A DNA stretch of 64,000 nucleotides, from contig OW818662.1 of the NCBI GenBank assembly GCA_942492915.1, positions 3,834,292 to 3,898,291 on the forward strand, read 5' to 3'. Both the position numbers and the translations under genes were made by a program. Positions 48,554 to 56,793 of the stretch are shown here, one piece after another (the first letter of the stretch is position 1; each line of letters begins with the position of its first letter). This DNA is from Turneriella sp942492915. Lineage in GTDB: Bacteria; Spirochaetota; Leptospiria; Turneriellales; Turneriellaceae. The notes beneath the pieces were generated by a model. It saw nothing but the letters and a program-made list of their open reading frames with translations, searched no databases and was not told the DNA's origin.

Positions 48554-49768
48554 ATGAATGGCAGCCGTTGGGCTGTGGTCTTTCTCGCAGGCAGTCTGAT
48601 TGCCTGCGAAAATTTTGATCCGCAGTTAACAACTCCCACTTCGAAGTTCGTCTGGCAACTGCCGTCGAATATACCGGCGCCGCGTGAACTCGCCGACAAC
48701 CCGATGACCTATGAAAAGGTTGCACTGGGTCGACACCTGTTCTACGAGAAGCGGCTTTCTGGTAACCGCACGTTTTCCTGCGCAACATGCCATCACCAGT
48801 CCCACGCATTCGCAGACGACCCCAATGTCGACGACGGCAGCGCCGATTTCACCAAGACGGGTTTCGACCGTATCACGGTGGCGAAAGGTTCAACCGGTGA
48901 ATTTCATCCGCGCAACAGCATGCAGCTGGTGAATCTTGCATGGCAGCCGGTGCTGACCTGGGGCAACCCGTTGATGCTGCGCCTGCACACGCAGGCCCAG
49001 GTGCCACTCTTTGGCGAAAATCCGGTGGAGCTCGGTCTCTTCGGCTTTGAAGACAGCAGGCTGAACGAACTGAAATCCGATGCAGTCTACCAGAAACTGT
49101 TTGCTGCAGCTTACCCGCAGGTTGGCAACCCGTACACGATGGGTAATGTCACCCGCGCGATTGAAGTTTTCCAGAGGGCGATCATCGGTTTCGACTCACC
49201 GTACGACAGGTTCAGCCGGGGTGAATCGGGTGCGATGAGCGCCTCTGCCGTGAATGGCTTTAATATGTTCTTCAGCGAAGACTTTGAATGCTTTCACTGC
49301 CACGGTGGTATCAATTTCACGAACAGCGAAGACCATTCCCGCAAAGCTTTTGCAGAGATTGACTTTGCCAACAATGGCCTCTATAATATCGGTGGTACCG
49401 GAGCGTACCCGACCCATAACACGGGGATCAAAGAAGTCACAGGCCTCGCGTCAGATATGGGCAGGTTCAAAGCTCCTACCTTGCGCAATATCGAACTCAC
49501 GGCGCCCTACATGCATGACGGTTCGATCGCCGACCTCGACGGCGTGCTCGATCACTACGCACGCGGTGGTCGTCTGATCGTCAGCGGGCCCAATGCGGGG
49601 GATGGCTCACTTTCACCTTTCAAGAACTCGTTTGTGAAAGGATTCACGCTCACGGCGCAGCAGCGGGGCGACATGATTGAGTTTCTGCGCTCACTCACCG
49701 ATGCAAAATTTATTGCAAACAACGCATACAGCAATCCGTGGCCGCAGGGCCATCAGAACAATCCATAG
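48554..49768 (+). CDS. MbnH/MauG-like dihaem cytochrome c peroxidase-family lipoprotein
   Basis: A 404-residue protein with lipobox LIAC (Cys18). Two haem-binding motifs are present: CATCH (Cys76-His80) and CFHCH (around residue 247). DPNVDDGSADFTKTGFDR and EVTGLASDMGRFKAPTLRNI with YMHDGSI are typical of the CcpA/MauG family. In MbnP/MbnH pairs the enzyme oxidises a tryptophan of MbnP rather than just reducing peroxide. Acts in the periplasm. Confidence 0.9.
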   Translation: MNGSRWAVVFLAGSLIACENFDPQLTTPTSKFVWQLPSNIPAPRELADNPMTYEKVALGRHLFYEKRLSGNRTFSCATCHHQSHAFADDPNVDDGSADFTKTGFDRITVAKGSTGEFHPRNSMQLVNLAWQPVLTWGNPLMLRLHTQAQVPLFGENPVELGLFGFEDSRLNELKSDAVYQKLFAAAYPQVGNPYTMGNVTRAIEVFQRAIIGFDSPYDRFSRGESGAMSASAVNGFNMFFSEDFECFHCHGGINFTNSEDHSRKAFAEIDFANNGLYNIGGTGAYPTHNTGIKEVTGLASDMGRFKAPTLRNIELTAPYMHDGSIADLDGVLDHYARGGRLIVSGPNAGDGSLSPFKNSFVKGFTLTAQQRGDMIEFLRSLTDAKFIANNAYSNPWPQGHQNNP

Positions 49769-49776
49769 GTATTCAT

Positions 49777-50829
49777 ATGAAATTCAAACTCACGTTACTT
49801 GCATTTTGCTGCGGCTCAATAATGCCGGTCTTTGCCGATCATGGACCGTTGACCACAGGGTCGGGCGCAACCCTGATCGAGCCCGAGACGCTGAAGCGTT
49901 TTCAGCTGTCGACTGGCATCGCTGTTGCGATGAGCCAATATGAACGCCTCTCAGACGCGTTCATTCAAGAGCTGACTCTCAAGAATAACAAGCCCGGCGC
50001 GCATGTCGACGCTATTCGCCAGAGCATGCTGACGACAATTTCCGCCGGCTTTGGCATCACCGATGCGCTTGAAACCGGGGTGCGGTATCGTTATTACCGG
50101 GGCGAAGGTGTGCGCGAGGGCATCATCGATTCTGGAGGCACTTACCGCAGCATCAACCTGGGGAATATCGGCGGCTCGGCTGACCCGGATATCTATGCGA
50201 AGTACCGCTTCTGGAAATCCGAGAGACATACTCTGTCAATCGCAGCCTATGCCAAAGTACCTCTTGGCAAATACTATACAACCGCTGAGGCCAAACCGCT
50301 CTCGACGTACGCGGGACAATTGCAGCCTAAGCTACATCTTGCTGGCGGCGGTAATGCGGGCGATCCGCTGTCGGAAAAATACACCATTGAACCTTCGCTG
50401 ACTCCGGGCAGCGGTGCCTGGGATTTTTCCGGAGCTCTTGCATGGTCGATGTGGTTGGGTGAAGGAACATCATTAACCTCGTCTATACTCTACACTCGCC
50501 GCACGGCAGCGCAGAGCTATAAGGTCGGCGACAGCATCGAAGGTGGCGTCTCGCTGCAGCGCCGCTGGGGCTCGCGTGATGAAGTTAATTTTTCCATTTT
50601 CACTGAAATGGCAATGCGCCACTGGGGTGCCGCTGTTGCCTATTCTGAGGCAATCGCCAACACCGGCGGCACGATGGTGTTTCTGTCGCCGGGCGTGGTA
50701 TTCGCCTGGCCTTCGGGCATATCAGCCTCAGCTTTTTTGCAGCTGCCGCTCATGCGATACATCAATGAACCGCAGCAGTACCTCGAATACCGCGCAGGCT
50801 TTTCGGTCGCTTATATTCTGGGGTTGTGA
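49777..50829 (+). CDS. Outer-membrane barrel protein of the MbnP/MbnH operon
   Basis: A 350-residue protein with signal peptide (MKFKLTLLAFCCGSIMPVFA) and barrel-like mature part; strands such as GITDALETGVRYRYYRGEG and the C-terminal FSVAYILGL. DHGPLTTGSGATLIEPETLK follows the cleavage site. AGG is 7 nt before ATG 49777, 8 nt after the MbnH stop. It resembles barrels of the MetA-degradation/transporter type. Likely an outer-membrane pore for the metal or its ligand; inference from operon. Confidence 0.7.
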   Translation: MKFKLTLLAFCCGSIMPVFADHGPLTTGSGATLIEPETLKRFQLSTGIAVAMSQYERLSDAFIQELTLKNNKPGAHVDAIRQSMLTTISAGFGITDALETGVRYRYYRGEGVREGIIDSGGTYRSINLGNIGGSADPDIYAKYRFWKSERHTLSIAAYAKVPLGKYYTTAEAKPLSTYAGQLQPKLHLAGGGNAGDPLSEKYTIEPSLTPGSGAWDFSGALAWSMWLGEGTSLTSSILYTRRTAAQSYKVGDSIEGGVSLQRRWGSRDEVNFSIFTEMAMRHWGAAVAYSEAIANTGGTMVFLSPGVVFAWPSGISASAFLQLPLMRYINEPQQYLEYRAGFSVAYILGL

Positions 50830-50889
50830 GAAATGAGGTTGGAGAAACCGAAAATTTGAACCATTCGTATCCGTAGCCGTCTAAACGGC

Positions 50890-52437
50890 ATGAAAGCCGC
50901 AAACGTGCTATCTCACGCTATCGCCATCTTTTGGGTCTCGGCACTGCCGCTTACGGCGGCGACCCTTGCCGACACAGCAAATGATATCTCGGTACTATTC
51001 GCGAAAAACCCCGGCAAGACGGTCGCGGTGCTCGCCTTTAAACACAGCGACCCCAAAGCTTCCGCGGAAATTACGGGAGTACAAGACCGGCTGACCGAAC
51101 AACTCGTCGCAGCCGGTACGGTGACCGTGATTGAACGTGACCGTATCGAACAGGTGTTGCGCGAACACCAGATCGACCAGTCGGGCGTCACAGAGAAAAC
51201 ACGCATCGGGCAGCTGTTGCAGGCCGATTTTCTGCTCACCGGCACGATTACACCCGCAAAACGGGGAAAACTAGATATCTCTGCGCGGCTCGTCGAGGTG
51301 ACCACTTCGAAGATTGTTGCGACCGCGCGGGCCACGGCAGCCCGTTCTGATTTTGGCGCAACACTCGTTGCCAAGCCTCGGGGTAACTACCTCGGTGAGC
51401 CGCTGGTGCAGATTGCGATTCTGATCGATACCTCGAGTAGCATGGACGGCCTGATCGATCAGGCGCGCACACAGATATGGAAAATTGTGAACACTCTGGC
51501 CAATGGCAATCGCGAAGGTAAGAAGCCGCGCATCGAAGTTGCGCTCTATGAATACGGCAACAGCAATTTGCCCGCAGAAAAGAATTACATCCGGCAGGTG
51601 CTGCCCTTTACCACGAGCCTCGACAAGGTGTCAGAGAAGTTATTCGAGTTAAAGACAAACGGCGGTGAAGAGTATTGTGGCGCGGCAATAGCGAGAGCGC
51701 TCGCCGAACTCGACTGGAAAAAATATGACGACGTCTACCGTGTTGTGTTTATCGCGGGTAACGAAGCGTTTACCCAAGGGCCTGTGGATTTCAGAACTTC
51801 CATGGAATCGGCCCGCCAACAGGGTATCTTTGTAAACACCATTTTCTGCGGCAACCGTCAAGAGGGCATTGCGACGCAGTGGATGACAGGCGCGCAGCTT
51901 GCGCAGGGTGACTTTCACGTTATCAATCAGGACCAAATGGTACAGGTAATGCAGACTCCATACGATGAAGAAATACAGCGTCTCGGGGCAGAATACAATT
52001 CGACCGTGATACCGCTCGGCAGGGCCGGTGAAGCGGAAAAAGACCGCATGGCCGTGCAAGACGAAAAGGTCGCCGCGGCACCCGCTGCGAGCGGGGCTTC
52101 AGTAGAACGCGCGGTCGCAAAAAATACGCAGCAGTACTCAGAAAGCAACGACTGGGACCTCACTTCAATATTCTCAAAGAAGAAAGCGGTGACCTCTGTG
52201 AAGCGCGAAGAGTTGCCGCCCGAACTCAAGGGAAAGTCAGAGAAAGAGCTCGAAGCCTATGCAAAGCAAAAGAGTGCGAAAAGAATGCAGATTCAATCGC
52301 GCATCGATGACCTCAATCGCAGGCGCAATGAATTTATCAGCCGCGAATCTGCGAAATCAGCAAAGGGCGGCGATCTGGGCCGCGCGACACAGGCTTCGGT
52401 AAGAAACCAGGGCAAAAAGACCGGGTTTGCATTCTAA
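50890..52437 (+). CDS. CsgG-like domain / von Willebrand A domain exported protein
   Basis: A 515-residue protein with signal peptide (SHAIAIFWVSALPLTAA). Residues 30-145 resemble the CsgG/FlgO domain (TVAVLAFKHSDPKA, QDRLTEQLVAAGTVTVIERD, LLQADFLLTGTITPAKRGK). Residues about 170-370 are a vWA domain with MIDAS motif DTSSSMDG and late GNEAFTQG. The C-terminus is charged and helical. Domains suggest assembly of a periplasmic complex or lipoprotein partner. It is 60 nt after the barrel gene, so it may belong to the same operon. Confidence 0.75.
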   Translation: MKAANVLSHAIAIFWVSALPLTAATLADTANDISVLFAKNPGKTVAVLAFKHSDPKASAEITGVQDRLTEQLVAAGTVTVIERDRIEQVLREHQIDQSGVTEKTRIGQLLQADFLLTGTITPAKRGKLDISARLVEVTTSKIVATARATAARSDFGATLVAKPRGNYLGEPLVQIAILIDTSSSMDGLIDQARTQIWKIVNTLANGNREGKKPRIEVALYEYGNSNLPAEKNYIRQVLPFTTSLDKVSEKLFELKTNGGEEYCGAAIARALAELDWKKYDDVYRVVFIAGNEAFTQGPVDFRTSMESARQQGIFVNTIFCGNRQEGIATQWMTGAQLAQGDFHVINQDQMVQVMQTPYDEEIQRLGAEYNSTVIPLGRAGEAEKDRMAVQDEKVAAAPAASGASVERAVAKNTQQYSESNDWDLTSIFSKKKAVTSVKREELPPELKGKSEKELEAYAKQKSAKRMQIQSRIDDLNRRRNEFISRESAKSAKGGDLGRATQASVRNQGKKTGFAF

Positions 52438-52454
52438 TGCATCAAGAAGAGTTT

Positions 52455-52483
52455 GACTCTGCAGCACGGTGCGGTGCAGAGTC
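52455..52483 (+). promoter_or_regulatory. Hairpin before the DUF4139 gene
   Basis: GACTCTGCA (52455-52463) and TGCAGAGTC (52475-52483) form a perfect 9-bp stem with an 11-nt loop. It lies 18 nt after the vWA stop and 22 nt before the DUF4139 ATG, leaving the SD free. May stabilise or separate the two messages. Confidence 0.45.
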
Positions 52484-52505
52484 AGGTATCTGAGGAAAAA
52501 GCAAA

Positions 52506-54212
52506 ATGAGAAAAGCTATAGTCATGCTAACATTTTCAGGCAGTTTATTTGCCATTGAAAAAGTCACGGGTAAAGTCGATGCCGTGACGATCTTTACCGA
52601 CCGCGCAGTTATCAAACGCGTACAGTCGATCGATACAGCAGAAAAATCTGGGACTCTGCGTTTTACGGCGCTGCCCCAATCGCTGATCAGCGATTCGGTA
52701 CGGGCTTCTGGTAACGGTGTCACGGTCACAGGAGTCGCGCTTCGGCACGTAGAAAAAGTCTACGGGGATGAATGGGCTGAGCACCCGCTGAAGAAGAAAA
52801 TGGTAAAACTTGAAGCGCAGATTCGCGAAGAGGGCGACGATCTCACCAATTCACGCGACCAGTTGCGCGTGCTAGATTCGATGATGAAACTTACGACCAG
52901 TCAGAGCGACCGGGAAGCGCGTGCCAATGCACTAAACGTCGAATCATGGGAGAAAGCGCTCAGGTTTCTCGAAGAAAAGAGGTCGCTCTATCAGCAGAAA
53001 ATCCGCCGCAGCGACGAAAAACTCGAAAATCTCAGAAAAGACTTAAACAGAGTCACTCTCGAATTTAATGCCGAAACGCAGGTAGCAAAAACTTCGGGCA
53101 CAGAAGTTGAAGTTTCATACGTTAAGCATGGCGAACGCGGCAGAGTCGAGTTAGAGTACATGGTCACGAATGTGTCGTGGAGCAGCGTGTATGATCTGCG
53201 GGGCTCGGCAGAAGGCAGCGAATTTCAGCTGGTCTCGCATGCGATCATTCGTCAGAATTCGGGAGAAAACTGGAAAAACGCAACGGTAACATTGTCGACT
53301 GCGCGACCCTCGACGGCGATTTCGCCCGGAATATTGCAGCCATGGCGCGTGGCCGCAGATTCTCTGTTCGGACCCAGGCCCGGTAAGGCAGTAAGTGGCA
53401 AACTCAGCGCCGGTTCAGCGGCGCGCGACGAAGAAGGTGAAGAATCTGCGCCCGCGACCGATACGCTCGATGCATCAGAGACTACCACTGTTTCGATTAC
53501 GCTTCCCGGTCGCGAGAACATTCAAAGCGATAATTCTGATCACAAAGTGACGCTGAGTACTGCGCCGCTCAAGGGTGTGCTTACGCACGTAGCAGTGCCG
53601 TCGCTTTCTTCGTATGTGTTTCTCAAAGCGCGCCTGAAGAATAACAGCGCTGCCCCGGTAATGGGCAATCTAAACGCGTTTCTTGACGGCAGCTATGTAG
53701 GCAATGTCTATCTGAAAAACCCTGCGGCTGTGGGTGAAGAATTTGACGTCTTTTTAGGTCCCGACCAACGCATGCAGCTCAAGCGCACGCTGAAACGCGG
53801 CGATGTCGAAAAGAGCGGAATATTTGGCGGTAAGGTAGAGGTTGTGAACCAATGGGAAATTGAAGTTTCTAACTTCACGAAAAAGGCTCGTCAGGTGACC
53901 GTGTTCGATCAGTTTCCGGTAGCGGCAGACCCGAATATTTCGACCAAATACATTGGCGCCAGCCGTGCCGAAACGCAGAAAGACGCCAACGGCATTCTTA
54001 GCTGGAAACTCGACATCAAGCCCGGCGAAAAGATCAAATACGATTTCACATATTCCCTGACTTTTCCCAAAGAAACCTGGGAGAATTTTACCCGGGTTTA
54101 CGACAAGAATACCGTCAACGAAGAGCAGTCATACGACCAGATGTCGAATAAGCCCGCCGCCGCGCCCGCGCCAAGGCAATATAATCTTGAGAAAATGTTG
54201 CAGAAGAGATAG
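52506..54212 (+). CDS. DUF4139 (mucoidy inhibitor MuiA-like) exported protein
   Basis: A 568-residue protein with a signal peptide (MRKAIVMLTFSGSLFA). The N-terminal DUF4140 region begins VTGKVDAVTIFTDRAVIKR. A coiled coil covers about 95-180 (EEKRSLYQQKIRRSDEKL). The DUF4139 domain (about 200-550) has YMVTNVSWSSVYDLR, GENWKNATVTLSTA and the late QVTVFDQFPVA followed by KLDIKPGEKIKYDFTY. GAGGAA precedes ATG 52506. Function of the family is unknown; envelope-associated. Confidence 0.85.
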   Translation: MRKAIVMLTFSGSLFAIEKVTGKVDAVTIFTDRAVIKRVQSIDTAEKSGTLRFTALPQSLISDSVRASGNGVTVTGVALRHVEKVYGDEWAEHPLKKKMVKLEAQIREEGDDLTNSRDQLRVLDSMMKLTTSQSDREARANALNVESWEKALRFLEEKRSLYQQKIRRSDEKLENLRKDLNRVTLEFNAETQVAKTSGTEVEVSYVKHGERGRVELEYMVTNVSWSSVYDLRGSAEGSEFQLVSHAIIRQNSGENWKNATVTLSTARPSTAISPGILQPWRVAADSLFGPRPGKAVSGKLSAGSAARDEEGEESAPATDTLDASETTTVSITLPGRENIQSDNSDHKVTLSTAPLKGVLTHVAVPSLSSYVFLKARLKNNSAAPVMGNLNAFLDGSYVGNVYLKNPAAVGEEFDVFLGPDQRMQLKRTLKRGDVEKSGIFGGKVEVVNQWEIEVSNFTKKARQVTVFDQFPVAADPNISTKYIGASRAETQKDANGILSWKLDIKPGEKIKYDFTYSLTFPKETWENFTRVYDKNTVNEEQSYDQMSNKPAAAPAPRQYNLEKMLQKR

Positions 54213-54220
54213 GCGCCTTC

Positions 54221-54245
54221 CTTTCAGCCGCTGCGCGGCTGAAGG
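54221..54245. terminator. Bidirectional hairpin between DUF4139 and oxidoreductase genes
   Basis: CTTTCAGCCGC and GCGGCTGAAGG pair over 11 bp (one G-T) around TGC. The oxidoreductase stop codon (54224-54226, minus strand) lies in the left arm, and the arms encode its last residues. Ends both convergent genes. Confidence 0.65.
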
Positions 54246-55234
54246 GAAAGAATTCTCACGTTTTCGAGCGCTTCGGTAAAATGCGCGTTGTCGACTTGGC
54301 CGTAGAGTGCTTCACGGTAGAGCTGCACGAAAGGATTCTTCGCCACGGGAAATGGCGCGTCTGCTGTTCTTTCGGGCGCAGCGTATCCCTTGAGCTTCTT
54401 GTAATGGGGGCTTGCGACAATCTTCTCGCGTGAGACGAAACCATTGCCTGCGATGATTCTCTCTTTCTTCAAATGTACTTCGAGTTCGAGGTGAAATGCG
54501 CCGATACCGAGGGCCGTCTCCAGCGTGCCGGCAGAACCATTTTCGTGTTCGAGAAACAAGACATGCCTGCGGTCGTTCGCTGAGGCCCTGAAGTTTTTGA
54601 TCTTGCCAAATAAGAACTGCACCAGGTCGAGCAGGTGAGTGGTGTCATGCAGAAGTACTCCTTCGTCATGGCGGGCACCGTCTGCGTAGAGGCTTCTCCC
54701 GCCGGCAGCGAACAGAGCGCGGTACGAGCGCACTTTTTCTTCGCGTTGTATCATTTGCCTGAGCTTCAGGTATTTTGGGTGGTAGCGTCTCTCATAGTTC
54801 GGCAAAATGCGGGTCTTCGTTCCTTGTAGCAGTCTCAGCAGCTTCTGTGCTTCGCGCGCCGAGAACGCTACCGGTTTTTCTGCGACGATGCGTGGAATCT
54901 CTGCTCTCACAGCAGACTGCAGTATAGTAAAGTGCGAATCTGTACTCGAGGCAATGACGAGCAGGTCAGGTTTTGTCGCCAGAATATCTTTAAAGTCTGT
55001 CGTGATCGAGGCGCCATCGGCCCGCATGTATTTTGCTGCGCGAATTGCCCGTTCGGGAATCGTATCGCAGAACCCGGTCAAACGTATCGTTTTGTCGCGG
55101 GTTTGCCAATACCGTAAAGCTCCCAGGTGTGTGCAGGGTTTATATCTGAGGGGGTCATTCTCCAGTTCAAATGCGATGCGTCCACAGCCGATAACCGCAA
55201 CGCGCAGTGCATGTTCAGAGCTGCGCGCCGCCAT
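54224..55234 (-). CDS. Gfo/Idh/MocA-family NAD(P)-dependent oxidoreductase
   Basis: A 336-residue enzyme. The Rossmann fold starts RVAVIGCGRIAFELEND and the diagnostic EKPVAFSAREAQ follows LVIASSTDSHF. The C-terminal domain carries HDEGVLLHDTTHLLDLV, with the catalytic-type D and H. Family members oxidise sugars, inositol or related compounds with NAD(P). The start ATG at 55234 (MAARSSEHALRVAV) has no clear SD. The adjacent upstream gene on the same strand is a membrane protein of unknown function. Substrate unknown. Confidence 0.85.
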   Translation of the reverse strand: MAARSSEHALRVAVIGCGRIAFELENDPLRYKPCTHLGALRYWQTRDKTIRLTGFCDTIPERAIRAAKYMRADGASITTDFKDILATKPDLLVIASSTDSHFTILQSAVRAEIPRIVAEKPVAFSAREAQKLLRLLQGTKTRILPNYERRYHPKYLKLRQMIQREEKVRSYRALFAAGGRSLYADGARHDEGVLLHDTTHLLDLVQFLFGKIKNFRASANDRRHVLFLEHENGSAGTLETALGIGAFHLELEVHLKKERIIAGNGFVSREKIVASPHYKKLKGYAAPERTADAPFPVAKNPFVQLYREALYGQVDNAHFTEALENVRILSLQPRSG

Positions 55235-55246
55235 CTCTTGCTGCTC

Positions 55247-56701
55247 TCAGATACGTTCGCGCGGGACAAACAGCAGCGCGACGAGATTGCCCCCTATGAG
55301 GCAGAGCAGCAGAAGCGAAACGATGGAGGCCGATTCAAACGAAGGCAGGTAGAGGAAAAGAAAATTGGCAAAACTGCCAAGTGGCTCGCGTGTGATCGCG
55401 ACAAAAACTATCGCAATCAGTGCAAGTACAGACAGACGCAGCAGCTTTCGCGACAAAGTCGCCCGCGCAAACGCCGAGGCCGCCGTGAGCACGAGCAGAC
55501 CGATGAGCGCCGTCAGCGGGTTTAAAAAGCAGACGATCGTGAGCGCGGCCTGCAGCAGCAGGTGCAGGCCCGGGCGGTTCAGCTCTGCGCGCAGCATTGT
55601 CTTTTGCAGCACACGTACCGGAAAAAACACCAGTGGCACCAGAACAACCGCGAGCGCACCGATTGCTACATCGCCCTTGATGAAGCGGAACGAAAGTTTA
55701 AAGAGCAGCAGGTAGCTCAGAAAAGCGAGCGCGTAAAGTACGAACGAGGTCGCGGCAGAGCCGAGGTCGATGCGTTCGCGAAAAGTGCCCAGCGCGTTGA
55801 CAAAGGGGAGCAGCGCGAGCAGCCAGACGACTACCAGCAAAGCGGTAAATCCCCCTGGATACAATTGCGTGTTCGCCGAAAGATAGAGGCCAGCAGGCCT
55901 CGCCAAAGATTCAGCGTCTGCCTTTGAAACCAATGGGTGCCTGAGTAACGGATTCTCGGCGAGCGTAGCTTCAGGGCTGTTACCAAATTTATTGTTCACG
56001 GCAAGCCTGATTATTGGCGATGCCGAGTGCGAGATGAGGCCGGTGGCGTTTGCCCAGGTCGCGTGCGCTGAGCTCAGAAAAGCTTCGGGAAAATAACGTC
56101 TTAAGGTAAGATTTTTCAGGTGGCCGATGCGATTATATTCGTTTGCGCTGCCTGCGCCATCGGCGATATCAACGACGACTGGCAACAGCAGGTCATTGGC
56201 TGCCCAGCTTTCGATCCATGCGTTCTTGTCGCAGCCCTGCTGGGGCAACAGAATGCTCAGCGAAATTGCCGCAGATTGCTCATTTGGTGTCAGCTTGTCG
56301 AGAAAGACCATTGCCGCGTAGACCGCCTCAGCTCGGTTACCTGAGAACAAGGCAGCGAGGCCATATGCTCTTGCTCTGCCTCGGTCAATCTGCAGTACAC
56401 GACAATTGGCAGCCTTCACTTCGCGCACCGTATAATTGTGTTTTTTCTTCAGACGAGCGGCGTAAGTCGAAATCACTTCGGCGTGCTCGCCCGCATCGGA
56501 TTCGCGCAGCTCATAAAAAAGTCCATCAGCAAAACCGTTGACTCTTACCTGCAGCGCTTCAGGTGCGTCGGTGTTCACCCGCTCGAACGACGTGAAGCCG
56601 ATAGTAACCAGCGTCACAATCGCCACAACGGCCCAGACCGCGTAGGGTTGCGCCCAGCCGGGCATCTTGTAGCGGCGGTTGTAGAAAACCTTTTTCGCCA
56701 T
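55247..56701 (-). CDS. Polytopic membrane protein with extracytoplasmic domain, unknown
   Basis: A 484-residue protein. One helix at about 22-38 precedes an exported domain of about 230 residues (cysteine-containing, with SAAISLSILLPQQGCDKNAW), then about eight helices to the C-terminus (TALLVVVWLLALLPFVNALG onward). The layout resembles GPI-transamidase component or M28-like exported domains with a helical tail, but I do not recognise the family. ATG 56701 was preferred over a longer frame to 56713. It may form an operon with the oxidoreductase. Confidence 0.65.
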   Translation of the reverse strand: MAKKVFYNRRYKMPGWAQPYAVWAVVAIVTLVTIGFTSFERVNTDAPEALQVRVNGFADGLFYELRESDAGEHAEVISTYAARLKKKHNYTVREVKAANCRVLQIDRGRARAYGLAALFSGNRAEAVYAAMVFLDKLTPNEQSAAISLSILLPQQGCDKNAWIESWAANDLLLPVVVDIADGAGSANEYNRIGHLKNLTLRRYFPEAFLSSAHATWANATGLISHSASPIIRLAVNNKFGNSPEATLAENPLLRHPLVSKADAESLARPAGLYLSANTQLYPGGFTALLVVVWLLALLPFVNALGTFRERIDLGSAATSFVLYALAFLSYLLLFKLSFRFIKGDVAIGALAVVLVPLVFFPVRVLQKTMLRAELNRPGLHLLLQAALTIVCFLNPLTALIGLLVLTAASAFARATLSRKLLRLSVLALIAIVFVAITREPLGSFANFLFLYLPSFESASIVSLLLLCLIGGNLVALLFVPRERI

Positions 56702-56793
56702 CTTTTGGCACACGCCTTTGCGAAAACGTAACGCAAAGCAAAATAATGCCGTAATTTCCTTTTCGCCCTCTCTCGGCTGCCCGTTATTGAATC

